A stretch of 64,000 nucleotides of DNA from Dyadobacter alkalitolerans DSM 23607 (GTDB taxonomy: Bacteria; Bacteroidota; Bacteroidia; Cytophagales; Spirosomataceae). A program made the translations under genes and the position numbers. The DNA is taken from NCBI RefSeq assembly GCF_000428845.1, contig NZ_KE386806.1, positions 4,185 through 68,184 on the forward strand, written 5' to 3'. Shown piece by piece: positions 52,803-62,811 of the stretch; position 1 is the stretch's first letter, and every line of letters begins with the position of its first letter. The notes beneath the pieces were generated by a model that had not been told where the DNA came from, did not search any database, and worked only from the letters and a program-made list of their open reading frames with translations.

Positions 52803-52861
52803 TGGTTTTTGATCTAGGTAAAATGGATGTAAAGCAGCGCCCGAAAGCCGGGAGCCGGATG

Positions 52862-53971
52862 TTAGTTATTAAACCGCTGCTTTCCCCCGGACTTGGCAGG
52901 ATGCTGGCTTTCAGATTGTTGTGGTTTCGAAATTAATGCATGCTTATTAATATCCTCGTTCACCACCCGGAACCTGGAAACGTCGCATGCCAGGTAAATG
53001 GCTTGGAGCAATGAACCGGGTTCTGCTATATTTTTACCTGCAATGTTGTAGGCCGTTCCATGATCCGGCGAAGTTCTTACCGCCGAAAGTCCGGCTGTAA
53101 AGTTAACACCTTCATTGAAAGCCAGTGTTTTAAAAGGAATTAGACCCTGGTCGTGATACATGGCTAAGACGGCGTCGTACTGCTTGTAAGTAGCGGCAGC
53201 AAAGAAGCCATCTGCCGGAAAAGGACCGAAAACAAGGTTGCCTCTTTCCTTAAAATTCTTGATTACGGGTGTAATGACATCTATTTCTTCATTTCCGAGT
53301 AATCCGTTTTCACCGGCGTGCGGATTGAGTCCCAGTAAGGCCAGTTTGGGTTTTTTAATACCAAAATCGCCTTTCAACGATTGCAGCATCTGCTCAATTT
53401 TTGCCGTCAGCTTTTCGGTTGTAACATTGGTGCTGACCTTATCAAGCGGAATGTGCCCAGACAGAACGCCAACGCGAAGTTCGCCGGAGACCATGAACAT
53501 TAACGCATCTTCTTTGCCGAAAGACTGCGCCAGAAACTCTGTATGACCCGGAAATTTGAAATCTTCACTCTGAATATTGTCCTTATTGATCGGGCCTGTT
53601 ACCAGCGCCTGGATTTTTCCTTCTTTCAGGTCTTCGACGGCTCTTTTCAATGATGCAAAAGATCCTTGTCCTGCCTCTGGGGTTATCTTTCCTGGCTGGA
53701 TTTCGGTTTGATGATCGTGCCAGCAAGTGATGACGTTGGTAAGCTTCGGATTAGCCTGATCCGCTTTTTGAATGCCGTGCAATGTCCATTCTTTCATTTC
53801 AAACAGATTGCGATACTGGTTAAGCACGCGCAACGATCCGTAAATGATGGGTGTGCACAATTTCGCTAACTGATTCCCTTCTAATGCTTTGAGTATAACT
53901 TCCGGTCCGATTCCGTTGTAATCGCCTAATGTAATTCCTATAACAGGTTTATCGCTGATTTGGTCGCTCAT
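52862..53971 (-). CDS. pdxA: 4-hydroxythreonine-4-phosphate dehydrogenase
   Basis: A 369-residue NAD-dependent enzyme of the DXP-dependent pyridoxal-phosphate pathway. Visible motifs are GITLGDYNGIGPEVIL, the metal-binding GHTEFLA, GLNPHAGENG and MYHDQGLIPFK histidines, and VRTSPDHGTAYNIAG. The C-terminal ~30 residues are polar and probably disordered. Its presence means the organism makes vitamin B6 by the PdxA/PdxJ route, of interest because two MocR regulators in this window bind PLP. Divergent from a 2-hydroxyacid dehydrogenase. Confidence 0.95.
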   Translation of the reverse strand: MSDQISDKPVIGITLGDYNGIGPEVILKALEGNQLAKLCTPIIYGSLRVLNQYRNLFEMKEWTLHGIQKADQANPKLTNVITCWHDHQTEIQPGKITPEAGQGSFASLKRAVEDLKEGKIQALVTGPINKDNIQSEDFKFPGHTEFLAQSFGKEDALMFMVSGELRVGVLSGHIPLDKVSTNVTTEKLTAKIEQMLQSLKGDFGIKKPKLALLGLNPHAGENGLLGNEEIDVITPVIKNFKERGNLVFGPFPADGFFAAATYKQYDAVLAMYHDQGLIPFKTLAFNEGVNFTAGLSAVRTSPDHGTAYNIAGKNIAEPGSLLQAIYLACDVSRFRVVNEDINKHALISKPQQSESQHPAKSGGKQRFNN

Positions 53972-54016
53972 GTACGTTTAATGCTGTTGTAACTGTTCTC
54001 CTGAGTAATTCTGTAT

Positions 54017-54024
54017 TACTTTTG
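54017..54024 (+). promoter_or_regulatory. Putative -7 element for the hydroxyacid dehydrogenase gene
   Basis: TACTTTTG matches TAnnTTTG; transcription would start about 40 bases before the ATG at 54067. The -33 element is not clear. Confidence 0.5.
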
Positions 54025-54066
54025 CGCAATGTCTGACCGGCAAGTTACAAAAAATCCCGTGCTCCT

Positions 54067-54993
54067 ATGAAAATCCTGATCGCAGACTCTATGCATCCCT
54101 CGCTTTTTGAAATGCTACGGGATGAAGGCTGGGATTATTCCTATCACCCGGAATTCCGCCGGGAAGATATTTTAAACAACATTTCGGGTTACGAAGGGCT
54201 CATGATCCGGAGCAAGACGAATGTTGATGAAGAGATGCTTGCTGCGGCAACCGAGCTGCGATTTATAGCCAGGGCAGGAGCAGGGCTCGACCTCATCGAT
54301 CTGGAAGCCGCTGCAAAACGCGGGATAGAAGTTTTCCACGCTGGAACTGGGAACCGCGATGCTGTGGCTGAACATGCGATTGGAATGCTGCTCGCCCTTT
54401 TTAACAACATATTACGGGCCGACCGTCAGGTTCGCAGCGGAACATGGGACCGGGAAGGGAATAGAGGCGTGGAGCTTATGAAAAAGACCGTGGGCATTAT
54501 TGGCTACGGGAACAATGGTTCTGCCACTGCCCGGCGACTGAGCGGATTTGGCTGCCGCGTGCTTGCGTATGACAAATACCGTGACAATTACAGCGACGCT
54601 TATGCGACTGAATCCAGTCTGGAAGAGATTATGCAGCAAGCAGACGTGATAAGCCTGCACATCCCATTGACGGAAATTACGCGTTATATGGTCAATGATG
54701 ACTTTGTAAACAATTTTTCCAAACCATTTTACTTGCTAAACCTTTCCCGGGGCGAAACTGTGAGCCTTGACGCAGTTGCAAATGGATTTAAGTCCGGTAA
54801 GATCCTGGGTGTTTGTCTGGATGTGTTGGAAAATGAAAAGATCAGCAAACTGACCGATGCGCAACAGAAGACATTCGATTACCTGCGGGCCTCGGATAAT
54901 GTCGTGCTCACGCCGCATATTGCCGGCTGGACACATGAAAGTTACGTGCGTATCAATGAAGTGTTGATTGAACAGATCCGGACCTGGATCTGA
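54067..54993 (+). CDS. D-isomer-specific 2-hydroxyacid dehydrogenase (phosphoglycerate dehydrogenase-like)
   Basis: A 308-residue NAD-dependent oxidoreductase. The Rossmann motif is VGIIGYGNNGSATARRL (a GxGxxG variant), followed by VISLHIPLTEITRYMVND, the catalytic-arginine region LLNLSRGETVSLDAV, and the catalytic His in TPHIAGWTHES. It lacks the C-terminal ACT domain of many SerA enzymes, so it could be a short SerA or a broader hydroxyacid dehydrogenase. No serine-pathway gene is adjacent. An 8-base-pair hairpin follows the gene. Confidence 0.88.
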   Translation: MKILIADSMHPSLFEMLRDEGWDYSYHPEFRREDILNNISGYEGLMIRSKTNVDEEMLAAATELRFIARAGAGLDLIDLEAAAKRGIEVFHAGTGNRDAVAEHAIGMLLALFNNILRADRQVRSGTWDREGNRGVELMKKTVGIIGYGNNGSATARRLSGFGCRVLAYDKYRDNYSDAYATESSLEEIMQQADVISLHIPLTEITRYMVNDDFVNNFSKPFYLLNLSRGETVSLDAVANGFKSGKILGVCLDVLENEKISKLTDAQQKTFDYLRASDNVVLTPHIAGWTHESYVRINEVLIEQIRTWI

Positions 54994-55064
54994 CGAAAAC
55001 AGCGACTCTCAACAGACCAAGCAGCGGCTGTCATAATCAAAATGGAACTGGCTATAAACAAATA

Positions 55065-55083
55065 TGCCGACCAAAGGTCGGCA
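55065..55083. terminator. Hairpin between convergent dehydrogenase and L25 genes
   Basis: TGCCGACC-AAA-GGTCGGCA is a perfect 8-base-pair stem between two convergent stop codons. T-rich flanks are short, so it is a modest bidirectional terminator. Confidence 0.6.
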
Positions 55084-55117
55084 CGTTTGCATCTATTAGC
55101 CATGAAAAATAAAATAC

Positions 55118-55684
55118 TTACTTACCAAGTGTACCTCTCAGTGCACGTGGGATCTCAACTGAAGCAATCGGGTTGCTTGCGGCTGTTAATATAACGAAAT
55201 TTTCAGCCTTAACTGCACCAACCTTAACAGATTTTCCTAAATCCAGCTCAGTTACATCAACATCTACGTAGTCTGGAATGTTCTCAGCCAAACCTTGTAC
55301 ACGCAATTTACGCAATTTTTGGTTCATTTTACCACCTTTCATAACACCAGATGATGTACCAGTCAATTTAATGGGAACGTCAACTTTAATTTCTTTGCCG
55401 TCAACGATCTGCAAGAAATCCGCGTGGATCAATGAGTCGTTAACAGGGTGAAACTGTCTTTCCTGCAAGATGGCATTATATAGAGTACCCTCGATATTGA
55501 GCGTAACATTAAAAATATCCGGTGTGAAAAGCAACTGGCGAAACAACATAGCCGGTGCATAAAAATGAACCTGCTCAGCTCCACCATACAGCACAGACGG
55601 AACATAACCTTGTGAACGTAGTTCGGTCGCTTCCGTCTTGCCGAGATTCGCTCTTTTAAACCCTACAATCTCATGCGTTTTCAT
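55118..55684 (-). CDS. rplY: 50S ribosomal protein L25 / general stress protein Ctc
   Basis: A 188-residue protein of the long L25/TL5/CTC form. Residues ~1-95 are the 5S-rRNA-binding L25 domain (ANLGKTEATELRSQGYVPSVLYG, then ILQERQFHPVNDSLIHADF). Residues ~96-185 are the TL5-type beta domain (VDVPIKLTGTSSGVMKGG). It binds 5S rRNA on the large ribosomal subunit. The prs gene lies 37 bases upstream on the same strand, so they are probably co-transcribed, as in other bacteria. Confidence 0.94.
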   Translation of the reverse strand: MKTHEIVGFKRANLGKTEATELRSQGYVPSVLYGGAEQVHFYAPAMLFRQLLFTPDIFNVTLNIEGTLYNAILQERQFHPVNDSLIHADFLQIVDGKEIKVDVPIKLTGTSSGVMKGGKMNQKLRKLRVQGLAENIPDYVDVDVTELDLGKSVKVGAVKAENFVILTAASNPIASVEIPRALRGTLGK

Positions 55685-55721
55685 AAGAATATTTAATTAA
55701 GAAGATAAAAAATAAAAAAAT

Positions 55722-56666
55722 TTACTGATAATTTATAAACAAAGAACTAATAGATTCATGATCACGGATACGCCCGATGGCTTTTGCAAATAATTCTGCA
55801 ACCGACAACACGCGTATTTTATCATTCTGTTGCTTCAAAGGAATCGTATCAGTGATGATCAGCTCTTCCAAAACAGAATTGGCAATGTTTTCGTGCGCTT
55901 TACCCGACATAATCGCGTGGGTACTAATAGCCCGCACAGAATTGGCCCCTTTTTCGATAATCAATTCAGCAGCTTTGCAAAGTGTGCCACCGGTGTCAAT
56001 TAAATCATCCACTAATACAACATCCATGCCTTCCACATCCCCGATCACCTGCATACTCGCGATTTCATTCGCCCGTTTCCGGTGCTTATCGCAAAGGATC
56101 ATATCAACATTCAAAAATTTCGCAAAATTACGCGCCCTGGCTGCTCCGCCCATATCCGGCGATGCAATCAGCAGGTTTTTAAGGTTCAGGGATTTAATGT
56201 AGGGAACAAAAATAGACGTTCCTTCTAAATGGTCAACAGGGAGGTCAAAAAAGCCCTGGATCTGTCCTGCGTGCAAATCAACCGTCATCAGACGATCCAC
56301 ACCGACCGAAGTAAGCAGGTTAGCAACCACTTTTGCAGCAATTGCCACACGTGGCTTATCTTTCCGATCCTGCCTTGCGTAACCAAAGTAAGGAATTACT
56401 ACAGTCACATAATGAGCAGAAGCGCGACGTGCGGCATCCACCATTAAGAGCAATTCCATCAGATTGTCAGCCGGAGGGAAAGTAGATTGGATCAGGAAAA
56501 CATCGCACCCTCTAACCGATTCTTCGAAGCTGGGCGAAAGCTCTCCGTCACTGAATTTCCTTAATGTATAACCTCCCAGCTCTTTGCCATAATACCTGGC
56601 AATGTCTTTGGCCAAATATTCGGATTGACTTCCCGAAAATATTTTTACTGTATTAAATGAACCCAT
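55722..56666 (-). CDS. prs: Ribose-phosphate pyrophosphokinase
   Basis: A 314-residue enzyme making PRPP from ribose-5-phosphate and ATP for nucleotide, His and Trp synthesis. FSGSQSEYLAKDIARYYG at the start, YFGYARQDRKDKPRVAIAAK (the flexible loop) and the PRPP-binding VVLVDDLIDTGGTLCKAAE are all intact. Length is standard. A -7-like TAATTTTG lies 21 bases upstream on the minus strand. Followed by rplY. Confidence 0.96.
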   Translation of the reverse strand: MGSFNTVKIFSGSQSEYLAKDIARYYGKELGGYTLRKFSDGELSPSFEESVRGCDVFLIQSTFPPADNLMELLLMVDAARRASAHYVTVVIPYFGYARQDRKDKPRVAIAAKVVANLLTSVGVDRLMTVDLHAGQIQGFFDLPVDHLEGTSIFVPYIKSLNLKNLLIASPDMGGAARARNFAKFLNVDMILCDKHRKRANEIASMQVIGDVEGMDVVLVDDLIDTGGTLCKAAELIIEKGANSVRAISTHAIMSGKAHENIANSVLEELIITDTIPLKQQNDKIRVLSVAELFAKAIGRIRDHESISSLFINYQ

Positions 56667-56686
56667 TGGCCAAACTGAAATTTGCG

Positions 56687-56694
56687 CAAAATTA
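56687..56694 (-). promoter_or_regulatory. Putative -7 element for prs-rplY
   Basis: Reads TAATTTTG on the minus strand, 21 bases before the ATG at 56666. No clear -33 element. Confidence 0.45.
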
Positions 56695-56705
56695 AATAAA
56701 ATCGA

Positions 56706-57281
56706 TCAGATACGGTAATATCTGGTCAAAAAAGTATGGTAAAGTTTCAAACAAAGCCACCCGACCGTCAGTCCGATCATGCAGCCGATCACGATATCTG
56801 CGGGGTAATGTACGCCAACGTAGACCCTGCTATATGAATAAATAGCGGCCCAGATGAACAGGAACCACATGTACGGCAATTTTGTCCGTAAAAAAGCGAA
56901 CCAGGTCATTGCCACAGCAAAACTTGTGGAAGCATGCGACGATGCAAAACCATAAAGTCCGCCGCAACCCGTGACCTGATGCACCAAACCCTGCAATTCA
57001 GGTTCGTGGCAGGGCCTGTACCGAACAAAATAAGGCTTCATAAGTCCGGACGTGATCTTATCAGCAATGATCACTGCAATCAGTACAACGGCGAGCTCTG
57101 CCAGTCCTTTTTTCCAATCCTTTCTTAAATGGACTACAATCAGGACAATGTACATGGGAATCCACGTGTATTTGTACGTGATCCAATACATTAAGGTATC
57201 GAGCCAGGGCACATGCTGACCGTTTAACCAGAGAAAAAGATCCTGGTCGGAATTGATCAGCATGTCAACGCTTTCTGTCAT
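56706..57281 (-). CDS. PAP2-family membrane phosphatase
   Basis: A 191-residue inner-membrane lipid phosphatase with about five helices. The three PAP2 motifs are present: KPYFVRYRP (KxxxxxxRP), FASSHAST (in place of PSGH, with the catalytic His), and SRVYVGVHYPAD (SRxxxxxHxxxD). Likely acts on undecaprenyl-pyrophosphate or phosphatidate at the periplasmic face. Its ATG overlaps the trpS stop by four bases, giving translational coupling. Confidence 0.9.
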   Translation of the reverse strand: MTESVDMLINSDQDLFLWLNGQHVPWLDTLMYWITYKYTWIPMYIVLIVVHLRKDWKKGLAELAVVLIAVIIADKITSGLMKPYFVRYRPCHEPELQGLVHQVTGCGGLYGFASSHASTSFAVAMTWFAFLRTKLPYMWFLFIWAAIYSYSRVYVGVHYPADIVIGCMIGLTVGWLCLKLYHTFLTRYYRI

Positions 57282-58255
57282 GAGCTGAAACCGAGAACTT
57301 TACGAACTTTCGCAATCGTTTCCTGCGCAATAGCGCGCGCTTTCGTCTCGCCTGCTACAAGGATGGCTTCCAGCTCTTGCTCGTTTTCCATATAATAATT
57401 AAAAATTCGGCGTGGTTCAGCGAATTTTTCCAGCATACATGCTAATAATGCTTGTTTGGCGTGCCCGTAGCCATAACCGCCATTATGATAATTCTGGCGC
57501 ATGGTGGCAACGTCGCTTTCAGAGGCGATGAGGCTGTACAGCTTAAATGTAATGTCTGTTTCGGGATCTTTTGGTTCTTCCAAGGGCGTGGAGTCAGAAA
57601 CAATCTTTTTAATCGATTTTTTCAACTCATTTTCCGGAACGAATATATCAATGTAGTTGTGGTAAGACTTGCTCATTTTCTGGCCGTCGACGCCCGGAAT
57701 CGTCATGATGCGCTCGTCTATTTGCGGTTCGGGTAACACCAGCATTTCCTCTCCGGCGATCTGATTGAAGCGTGTGGCAATGTCCTTTGTCATTTCCAGA
57801 TGTTGCTTCTGGTCTTTTCCTACCGGGATAATGTTCGCATTATAAAGCAAAATATCCGCAGCCTGCAAAACCGGATAAGTGAACAAGCCAGCATTCACAT
57901 CGGCAAGTTTCTCTGATTTTTCTTTGAAAGACGTCGCATTCGCCAACATGGGAAACGGCGTAAAACAATTGAGATACCAGGCTAATTCCGTGTGTTCCTG
58001 AATCCGAGACTGTCTCCAGAAAACATTTTTTTCAAAATCAAAACCAAAGGCCAGCCATGTGGCAGCAATAGCCCTAGCATATTCATGTCTTAACTTCCCA
58101 TCTTTAATAGAAACAAGCGAATGCAGGTCCGCGATAAAAAAGAAGGATTCATTGTCAGGGTTTCTTGAAAGTTCAATAGCGGGAACGATCGCTCCCAAAA
58201 TATTCCCCAAATGGGGCCTTCCACTACTCTGAATGCCTGTAAGGATTCTGGCCAT
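57278..58255 (-). CDS. trpS: Tryptophan-tRNA ligase
   Basis: A 325-residue class I aminoacyl-tRNA synthetase that charges tRNA-Trp. The HIGH-type motif appears as SSGRPHLGNILGA and the KMSKS loop as DGQKMSKSYHN. ADLHSLVS and the TYPVLQAADILLYN-like segment are family signatures. Length is normal. The PAP2 gene overlaps its end by four bases. Confidence 0.96.
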   Translation of the reverse strand: MARILTGIQSSGRPHLGNILGAIVPAIELSRNPDNESFFFIADLHSLVSIKDGKLRHEYARAIAATWLAFGFDFEKNVFWRQSRIQEHTELAWYLNCFTPFPMLANATSFKEKSEKLADVNAGLFTYPVLQAADILLYNANIIPVGKDQKQHLEMTKDIATRFNQIAGEEMLVLPEPQIDERIMTIPGVDGQKMSKSYHNYIDIFVPENELKKSIKKIVSDSTPLEEPKDPETDITFKLYSLIASESDVATMRQNYHNGGYGYGHAKQALLACMLEKFAEPRRIFNYYMENEQELEAILVAGETKARAIAQETIAKVRKVLGFSS

Positions 58256-58315
58256 TTAAATATTTTTCCGATTTCTAATCCGCAAAATTCGTTAAATTGA
58301 ATCATAAAAACGTAG

Positions 58316-58323
58316 TAAATTTG
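58316..58323 (+). promoter_or_regulatory. Putative -7 element for the DUF2461 gene
   Basis: TAAATTTG matches TAnnTTTG, 26 bases before the ATG at 58349. A TTG at 58297-58299 is only 16 bases away, shorter than usual. Confidence 0.4.
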
Positions 58324-58348
58324 AATTTTATAGCTTCACCAAGATACG

Positions 58349-59020
58349 ATGGAATCCAAAACACTTCACTTTTTAAGTCAACTAGCCGAAAATAATAACA
58401 GGGATTGGTTCCAGCAAAATAGAAAGGATTACGACGCAGCAAAGGCGGATTTGGAGCAACTGGTTGCTTACCTGATTCAGGAAGTGGGCAAGTTTCAGGA
58501 TCTGGGCAATTTGCAAGTCAAAGAATGCATTTTTCGGATCAACCGCGATATCCGGTTTTCTAAAAATAAGGCACCATACAAAAATAACCTGAGCGCGGGC
58601 ATCGGCCCGGGTGGAAAGGGGTCCGGGAAAATCGACTATTATCTGCAAATCCAGCCAGGTAACAAGACTTTTCTGGGCGGCGGCATGTGGGAAACCACGC
58701 CGGAGCAACTGGCCAGATTTCGTCAGGAGATTGATTATAATGCGGATGAGTTAAAGCAGATTATCCATGACAAAGAATTTCATGCCTATTATCCGAACAT
58801 CGAGGGCGAGGCTTTGAAAACGACGCCAAAAGGTTACGCCAAAGATCATCCGGAGATTGAGCTCCTGAAACAGAAACAGCTTTTTTTCTCCCATACTTAT
58901 ACGGATAAAGAAGTGGCTTCCAAGGACTTTGGAAAAATGGTCGTAAAAGGCATTTCGATCCTTAAACCTTTTACCGATTATATGAATTATGTAATATATG
59001 AACAGCCTGCGGAGTCCTGA
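58349..59020 (+). CDS. DUF2461 family protein
   Basis: A 223-residue cytoplasmic protein. LAENNNRDWFQQNRKDYDAAK at the start, IFRINRDIRFSKNKAPYKNN, and GGGMWETTPEQLARFRQEID are the conserved blocks of the DUF2461 (TIGR02453) family, whose function is unknown. It is divergent from trpS and 53 bases upstream of dnaE, possibly with a shared transcript. Confidence 0.9.
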   Translation: MESKTLHFLSQLAENNNRDWFQQNRKDYDAAKADLEQLVAYLIQEVGKFQDLGNLQVKECIFRINRDIRFSKNKAPYKNNLSAGIGPGGKGSGKIDYYLQIQPGNKTFLGGGMWETTPEQLARFRQEIDYNADELKQIIHDKEFHAYYPNIEGEALKTTPKGYAKDHPEIELLKQKQLFFSHTYTDKEVASKDFGKMVVKGISILKPFTDYMNYVIYEQPAES

Positions 59021-59073
59021 ATTTGAGTGCCTGCCTTTCTGATTAGTCCACATTCCAACTTACATTTTAGCAT

Positions 59074-62000
59074 ATGCAATTTTCACACTTGCACTGCCAC
59101 ACCCAATTTTCACTTCTCGACGGTGCGGCGGATATAAAGAAGCTTTTCAAAAAAGCCAAGGAAGACAATATGCCTGCCGTGGCCATCACGGATCATGGTA
59201 ACATGTTTGGCGTGTTCGAATTTGTGGCGGAAGGCAATAAGCAGGGCATTAAGCCGATTGTAGGATGCGAATTTTATGTGGTGGAAGACCGGCATGTCCG
59301 GCAGTTTACAAAAGACAAAAAGGACGTCAGGCATCACCAGTTGCTGCTGGCAAAAGATGAACAAGGATACAAAAACCTGGTGAAAATGTGTTCGCTCGGC
59401 TTTATCGAGGGCATGTATGGCAAATATCCACGGATCGATAAAGAGCTGATTGTCAAGTATCACAAGGGACTTATTGCCACGACTTGCTGCATTGGAGCCA
59501 TTATTCCAAAGACCATTTTAAGAAAGAGTGAAGAGGAAGCGGAGAAGGAATTTAAATGGTGGCTGGATCTGTTTGGTGACGACTTCTATGTGGAATTGCA
59601 ACGCCATGAGATCCGCGATCAATTAATTGTGAATCAGGTTCTTGTCAAATTTGCAAGGAAATACAATGTTAAGATCATCGCTTCCAATGACTCGCATTAT
59701 GTGGATCAGGAAGATTGGAATGCGCATGATATCTTGCTCTGTATCAACACGGGCGATAAGCAAAGCACGCCTTCGGCAAAAGATTTTGACGATGACAAAG
59801 GTATTCCGAAAGGCTCGCGTTTCGCGTTTTTCAATGATCAGTTTTATTTCAAAAACACCAGCGAAATGATGAAGCTGTTCAACGACTTGCCTGAGTCGCT
59901 GGACAATACGAATGAAATTGTAGATAAAATAAAAGCCCTGGATCTGCGGAAAGACATTTTACTGCCTAATTTCCCGATTCCCGAAGAATTTAAGACGCAT
60001 ACGCTGTCGGAAATGTTTGGTAAAAAGGAGCTTACGGCTGATGTGTTAAACCAGTGGGAGTATCTCAAACACCTTACATTCGAAGGGGCGAAGTTCAAAT
60101 ATGGAACGATCACGCCTGAGATAGAAGATCGTCTGAACTTTGAGCTGCAAACCATCCGGAACATGGGTTTTCCGGGTTACTTCCTGATCGTGGCTGACTT
60201 TATTGATGCGGGCCGGAAAATGGGCGTGTTTATCGGCCCGGGACGTGGTTCGGCAGCCGGCTCCGTGGTAGCGTATTGCACCGGGATCACCAACATTGAC
60301 CCCATTAAGTATGACCTGCTGTTCGAGCGTTTCTTGAATCCTGACCGTATTTCACTTCCCGATATTGATACGGATTTCGATGATGAAGGCCGTCAGAAAG
60401 TGATCGATTATGTGGTTAAAAAATATGGCTATAACCAGGTAGCGCAGATCGTAACATACGGCACAATGGCCGCTAAATCGGCGATTAAGGACGTAGCGCG
60501 TGTGATGGACCTGCCGCTTGCGGATGCGAATGCGCTCGCGAAGCTGGTTCCGGACAAGCCTACTTACAATATGACATTGAACCGGATCTTTACAGCGCCG
60601 CTGGAAGGAGAGGGGAGTTTGACCAAAAAGGAAGGAATTGCGCCTGAGGAGTTGGACAATGTGAAGAAAATGCGCGCTATTGCCTTAGGCAATGATTTGC
60701 AGGCAAGCGTTTTACAGGAAGCAAGAAGGCTGGAAGGAACAGTAAGAAACACGGGAATTCACGCAGCTGGGATCATTATTGCACCGAGCGATTTGACTGA
60801 AATCATTCCCGTAAGCACATCCAAAGATTCCGACTTCCTGATTACGCAATATCAGGGGAAGATTATTGAAGATGCGGGGGTTATTAAGATGGACTTTTTG
60901 GGTCTGCGAAACCTCACGATCATAAAGGAAGCATTGCGGCTGATCAAGCAGAACCATAATGTCGATATAGTGATCGACGACATTCCGCTGGACGACCCGA
61001 AAGTGTTTGAATTGTTTCAAAGGGGTGAAACCAACGCGATTTTCCAGTTTGAATCTGACGGGATGAAAAAGTACATGCGCGACCTGATCCCCGATCGTTT
61101 CGAGCATTTGATCGCCATGAACGCATTGTACCGCCCGGGTCCGATCGCTTACATCCCGAACTTCATCCGTCGTAAAAACGGATTGGAGGAAGTAACTTAT
61201 GATTTGCCGGAACTCGAAGAATATCTGGCTGATACATACGGGATTACGGTTTACCAGGAGCAAGTAATGCTTCTGTCCCAAAAGCTGGGCGGATTCACCA
61301 AAGGACAAGCTGATACATTGCGTAAAGCAATGGGTAAGAAGCAAATAGAAACGCTGAATAAAATGAAGGGCGACTTCATGAAAGGCGGCGCGGAGAAGGG
61401 CTTGGACACCAAAAAGCTCGAAAAGATCTGGACGGACTGGGAGGCTTTCGCATCTTACGCATTTAACAAATCCCACTCGACATGTTACGCTTTTGTTGCT
61501 TACCAGACAGCATATCTCAAAGCGCATTATACAGCAGAATACATGTCTGCCGTATTGACAAGCTCGCTGGGCAACATTGAAAAGATCACATTCTTCATGG
61601 AGGAGTGTAAAGCGCAGGGATTGAAGGTTTTAGGGCCTGATATTAATGAGTCTGACAGGCAGTTCAATGCCAATAAGAAAAGTGAGATCCGTTTTGGATT
61701 AGCAGGTGTGAAGGGAAGCGGCGACGCAGCCGTGGAATCCATTATTGAGGAGAGGAATCAGAATGGACCGTTTAAAGACATATTTGATTTTATCATTCGC
61801 GTCAACCTGCGGACCGTTAATAAGAAGACGATAGAAAGTCTGGCTTATGCAGGTGGATTCGACTGTTTTCCGGAATATCACCGTGCGCAGTATTTTGCAA
61901 CCGAGCCGGGAGAATCAGGAACATTTATTGAGAAATTGATCCGATATGCCAATAATTATCATGCAGAAAAGGCCTCGGCCCAGTCGTCGCTTTTTGGTGC

Positions 62001-62724
62001 ATTTGGTGGAAATGAAATATTGATGTCTAAGCCGAAAGCGGCAGAAGTTATGCCTTGGGATGATCTGGCGAAACTGCGTTATGAGCAGGATGTGGTTGGT
62101 TTTTATATATCCGGGCATCCGCTGGATACATTCCGGGTGGAACTGGACAATTTCTGCAACTGCACGGTAGACAAAGTGATGGAGATTGGTGAAAATGAGC
62201 GGGCACCGAAATACTTCGGCAAGGAAATCAATGTAGGAGGAATCGTAACTAGCGCGCAGGAACGCATGTCTAGGAACGGCAGCTTGTTTATGATCTTTAA
62301 AATCGAGGATTACCGTGGCTCGATGGAAATGCTTTTGGGTGGTGAGGATTACATTCGTTTCAAAAATTACCTACAGGTTGGCCAGTTCCTGTACATTAAA
62401 GGCAAGGTTCAGAACCGCTGGAAACAGGAAGATCAGTTTGAGTTTAAAATTTCCCAGATACAGCTGCTAACGGAGATACGAGAAAAGATGTGCCGTAAAA
62501 TCCGCATTAACCTGACACTGGATCAGATCGATGCGCAGTTTATTCATTTGCTTAACGAAACCTTTGGTAATCACCCCGGTGCATGCGCGGTAAATATGAC
62601 CGTTGTGGATCCAGAAACGCATTTAGAAGTGGAAATGGTGTCGCGTGGTTACCGGGTTGCGCCTACGAATGAATTGTTCAAAGTGCTCAATGGATTTCAT
62701 GGGGTAAAATTCTTTTTAAACTAA
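59074..62724 (+). CDS. dnaE: DNA polymerase III subunit alpha
   Basis: A 1216-residue replicative polymerase subunit of the DnaE1 type. Residues 1-~260 form the PHP domain (FSHLHCHTQFSLLDG, AITDHGNMFG). The catalytic palm has IGPGRGSAAGSVVAYCTGI and LPDIDTDFDDEGR with the metal-binding Asp pair; KKYGYNQVAQIVTYGTMAAK and the fingers motif GMKKYMRDLIPDRFEHLIAM follow. The C-terminal part holds the helix-hairpin and OB domains (GGIVTSAQERMSRNG). It is the core of the replication holoenzyme. Length fits the family. Confidence 0.97.
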   Translation: MQFSHLHCHTQFSLLDGAADIKKLFKKAKEDNMPAVAITDHGNMFGVFEFVAEGNKQGIKPIVGCEFYVVEDRHVRQFTKDKKDVRHHQLLLAKDEQGYKNLVKMCSLGFIEGMYGKYPRIDKELIVKYHKGLIATTCCIGAIIPKTILRKSEEEAEKEFKWWLDLFGDDFYVELQRHEIRDQLIVNQVLVKFARKYNVKIIASNDSHYVDQEDWNAHDILLCINTGDKQSTPSAKDFDDDKGIPKGSRFAFFNDQFYFKNTSEMMKLFNDLPESLDNTNEIVDKIKALDLRKDILLPNFPIPEEFKTHTLSEMFGKKELTADVLNQWEYLKHLTFEGAKFKYGTITPEIEDRLNFELQTIRNMGFPGYFLIVADFIDAGRKMGVFIGPGRGSAAGSVVAYCTGITNIDPIKYDLLFERFLNPDRISLPDIDTDFDDEGRQKVIDYVVKKYGYNQVAQIVTYGTMAAKSAIKDVARVMDLPLADANALAKLVPDKPTYNMTLNRIFTAPLEGEGSLTKKEGIAPEELDNVKKMRAIALGNDLQASVLQEARRLEGTVRNTGIHAAGIIIAPSDLTEIIPVSTSKDSDFLITQYQGKIIEDAGVIKMDFLGLRNLTIIKEALRLIKQNHNVDIVIDDIPLDDPKVFELFQRGETNAIFQFESDGMKKYMRDLIPDRFEHLIAMNALYRPGPIAYIPNFIRRKNGLEEVTYDLPELEEYLADTYGITVYQEQVMLLSQKLGGFTKGQADTLRKAMGKKQIETLNKMKGDFMKGGAEKGLDTKKLEKIWTDWEAFASYAFNKSHSTCYAFVAYQTAYLKAHYTAEYMSAVLTSSLGNIEKITFFMEECKAQGLKVLGPDINESDRQFNANKKSEIRFGLAGVKGSGDAAVESIIEERNQNGPFKDIFDFIIRVNLRTVNKKTIESLAYAGGFDCFPEYHRAQYFATEPGESGTFIEKLIRYANNYHAEKASAQSSLFGAFGGNEILMSKPKAAEVMPWDDLAKLRYEQDVVGFYISGHPLDTFRVELDNFCNCTVDKVMEIGENERAPKYFGKEINVGGIVTSAQERMSRNGSLFMIFKIEDYRGSMEMLLGGEDYIRFKNYLQVGQFLYIKGKVQNRWKQEDQFEFKISQIQLLTEIREKMCRKIRINLTLDQIDAQFIHLLNETFGNHPGACAVNMTVVDPETHLEVEMVSRGYRVAPTNELFKVLNGFHGVKFFLN

Positions 62725-62811
62725 CCTGATGCAGATAGAATCAGGAACTTTTAGTGGCATATAATCCTTATTACATCAGATTAATAAAAAAACATTAGAC
62801 ATTTTTTCGAC

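Noticed and set aside
60712..61527. 271-codon minus-strand open frame
   Set aside because: Antisense to dnaE in a region of conserved polymerase motifs; no protein features of its own.
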